Origin: Bacillota bacterium
GTDB taxonomy: Bacteria > Bacillota > Clostridia > Peptostreptococcales > Anaerovoracaceae
Length of the DNA stretch: 6,334 nt
Reading direction: 5' to 3'
Assembly: GCA_022706625.1 (NCBI GenBank)
Contig: JAKJCD010000109.1
Coordinates: forward strand, 1-6,334
The notes under the pieces were generated by a model, which saw nothing but the letters and a program-made list of their open reading frames with translations, was not told the origin of the DNA and searched no databases. Of the stretch, positions 5,577-6,334 are shown one piece after another. Position 1 is the first letter of the stretch. Every line of letters starts with the position of its first letter. The position numbers were made by a program, and so were the translations under genes.

Positions 5577-6334
5577 TTGACTGATCTTAACCAGGTACAA
5601 GGCGTAGCCGGACTGAAAAAGTACGATGTGAAAACCGTCAATATCGTGTTCATGATTTACTGTCTGGTTGCAGCCGGTGCTTTCGGGATCGAAGAAATGA
5701 TCCCTGCCAGCGGACCCGGTGTAACATTGATAATGCTTATAGTTTTTCCCTTCATATGGGCATGGCCCATCAGCAGCATGGTGGCTGAAATGGGGGCGAT
5801 CCTGCCTTCGGAAGGCGGTGTTTACGTTTGGGTAAAGGAGGCGTTCGGTGAATTCTGGGGCTTCCAGGCGGGTTGGTGGAACACAGTATCCATTTACATA
5901 ACCAATGGCATATATGTGGCTCTTGTTGTAGGGTATTTGAGGCATTTTGTTGAAATGTCCGATTTTACCGGCTTTGTTGTAAAGATCCTGATGATCGTTA
6001 TCTTTACTATCATCAACCTTCTTGGCATCCGTGAAGTGGGATGGGTAAGCACATTCCTTTCGATTTGTATCTTGATCGGATTTTCCGTAGTGGCTATCGT
6101 TGGGTTTGCCAACTGGAACCAAAACCCCTTCGAGCCTGTGGTAGCCTATGAAATGACAGGTTTTGAGGCAGTGGGAGGCTGCATCGCCATCTGCATTTGG
6201 ATGTACTGTGGTTATGAGTGCATTTCAAATATGGCAGGAGAAGTCACAAATCCTCAGATCATACCAAAAGGCTTGATCATAGCCATGCCTCTTATCGCTT
6301 TAACCTATGTTCTGCCTACTATGGCAGGTCTTGC
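5577..6334 (+). CDS. APC-superfamily amino acid/polyamine permease (PUT/LAT-like), 3'-truncated by window edge
   Basis: Integral membrane transporter, 252 codons visible and open to the window end, about the first half of a usual APC permease (450-500 residues). TM1 at about 20-44 carries the broken-helix substrate loop AGAFGIEEMIPASGPG (33-48). TM2 begins around 49 (FPFIWAWP, 57-64), then VAEMGAILPSEGGVYVWV (69-86) and FWGFQAGWWNT (93-103). Further helices lie at about 104-120, 133-151 and 158-178. The TM6 region has MYCGYECISNMAGEVTNPQ (209-227), followed by another helix and the LPTMAG motif. The G-x-F-G-x-E, P-x-x-W, AEMG, P-x-x-GG-x-Y-x-W-V and FWGFQ-x-G motifs match plant and trypanosomatid polyamine/LAT transporters closely. 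Cation-coupled import of a polyamine, basic amino acid or related amine is inferred. The gene starts at TTG 5577, set by the strong SD, and sits 95 bases after the dehydrogenase gene, likely co-transcribed. Confidence 0.92.
   Translation, partial: MTDLNQVQGVAGLKKYDVKTVNIVFMIYCLVAAGAFGIEEMIPASGPGVTLIMLIVFPFIWAWPISSMVAEMGAILPSEGGVYVWVKEAFGEFWGFQAGWWNTVSIYITNGIYVALVVGYLRHFVEMSDFTGFVVKILMIVIFTIINLLGIREVGWVSTFLSICILIGFSVVAIVGFANWNQNPFEPVVAYEMTGFEAVGGCIAICIWMYCGYECISNMAGEVTNPQIIPKGLIIAMPLIALTYVLPTMAGL

Noticed and set aside
5571..6122. 183-residue open frame on the minus strand under the permease
   Set aside because: The + strand frame from TTG 5577 encodes a clear APC permease with ordered family motifs and a strong SD; the minus frame is its shadow, rich in His/Tyr/Asn with no recognisable domain.

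Overview
The window looks like chromosomal DNA of a low- to mid-GC Gram-positive anaerobe, most likely a member of the Clostridia. The evidence is the strong Shine-Dalgarno (SD) sequences close to the full anti-SD complement, a TTG start, AT-rich intergenic DNA with Bacillota-style -10 boxes, and the protein families present. This is a judgement from sequence character only.

Layout. (1) Bases 1-1722, + strand: the 3' part of a methyl-accepting chemotaxis protein gene whose start lies left of the window; a clean intrinsic terminator follows at 1754-1784. (2) Bases 1785-2223: no gene. This spacer is a repeat mosaic: two 32-bp direct repeats (31/32 identical) enclose a 206-bp foldback sequence that has 13-bp terminal inverted repeats, a perfect 33-bp palindrome at its centre and an internal 82-83 bp periodicity. 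(3) Bases 2224-4056, - strand: a 610-residue AraC-family regulator with an N-terminal cupin, a double helix-turn-helix in the middle, and a long C-terminal part that I read as a shrunken, probably non-catalytic GH39 (beta-xylosidase-like) module. (4) Bases 4057-4251: divergent regulatory region. (5) Bases 4252-5481, + strand: a 409-residue saccharopine-dehydrogenase-family NAD(P) oxidoreductase. (6) Bases 5577-6334, + strand: the 5' part of an APC-superfamily permease gene. It starts with TTG behind a near-perfect SD and runs off the right edge. Its sequence resembles the eukaryotic polyamine/LAT (PUT) transporters.

How the genes may work together. The dehydrogenase and permease are in the same direction with a 95-base gap that holds a hairpin, so they are probably one transcript. 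The divergent AraC protein is the obvious candidate regulator: the dehydrogenase promoter has a perfect TATAAT but no good -35, as expected for an activator-dependent promoter, and tandem 9-bp repeats sit just upstream. The inferred unit is uptake of an amino-containing compound (polyamine, basic amino acid or related amine) by the permease and its oxidoreduction by the dehydrogenase, controlled by a one-component regulator. The substrate is not determinable from the window. The chemoreceptor is insulated by its terminator and convergent with the regulator, so it is probably unrelated.

The most notable points are the regulator's reduced glycosidase-like module beside amine/amino-acid genes, the PUT-like permease next to a saccharopine-dehydrogenase-family enzyme, and the foldback element in the convergent spacer.
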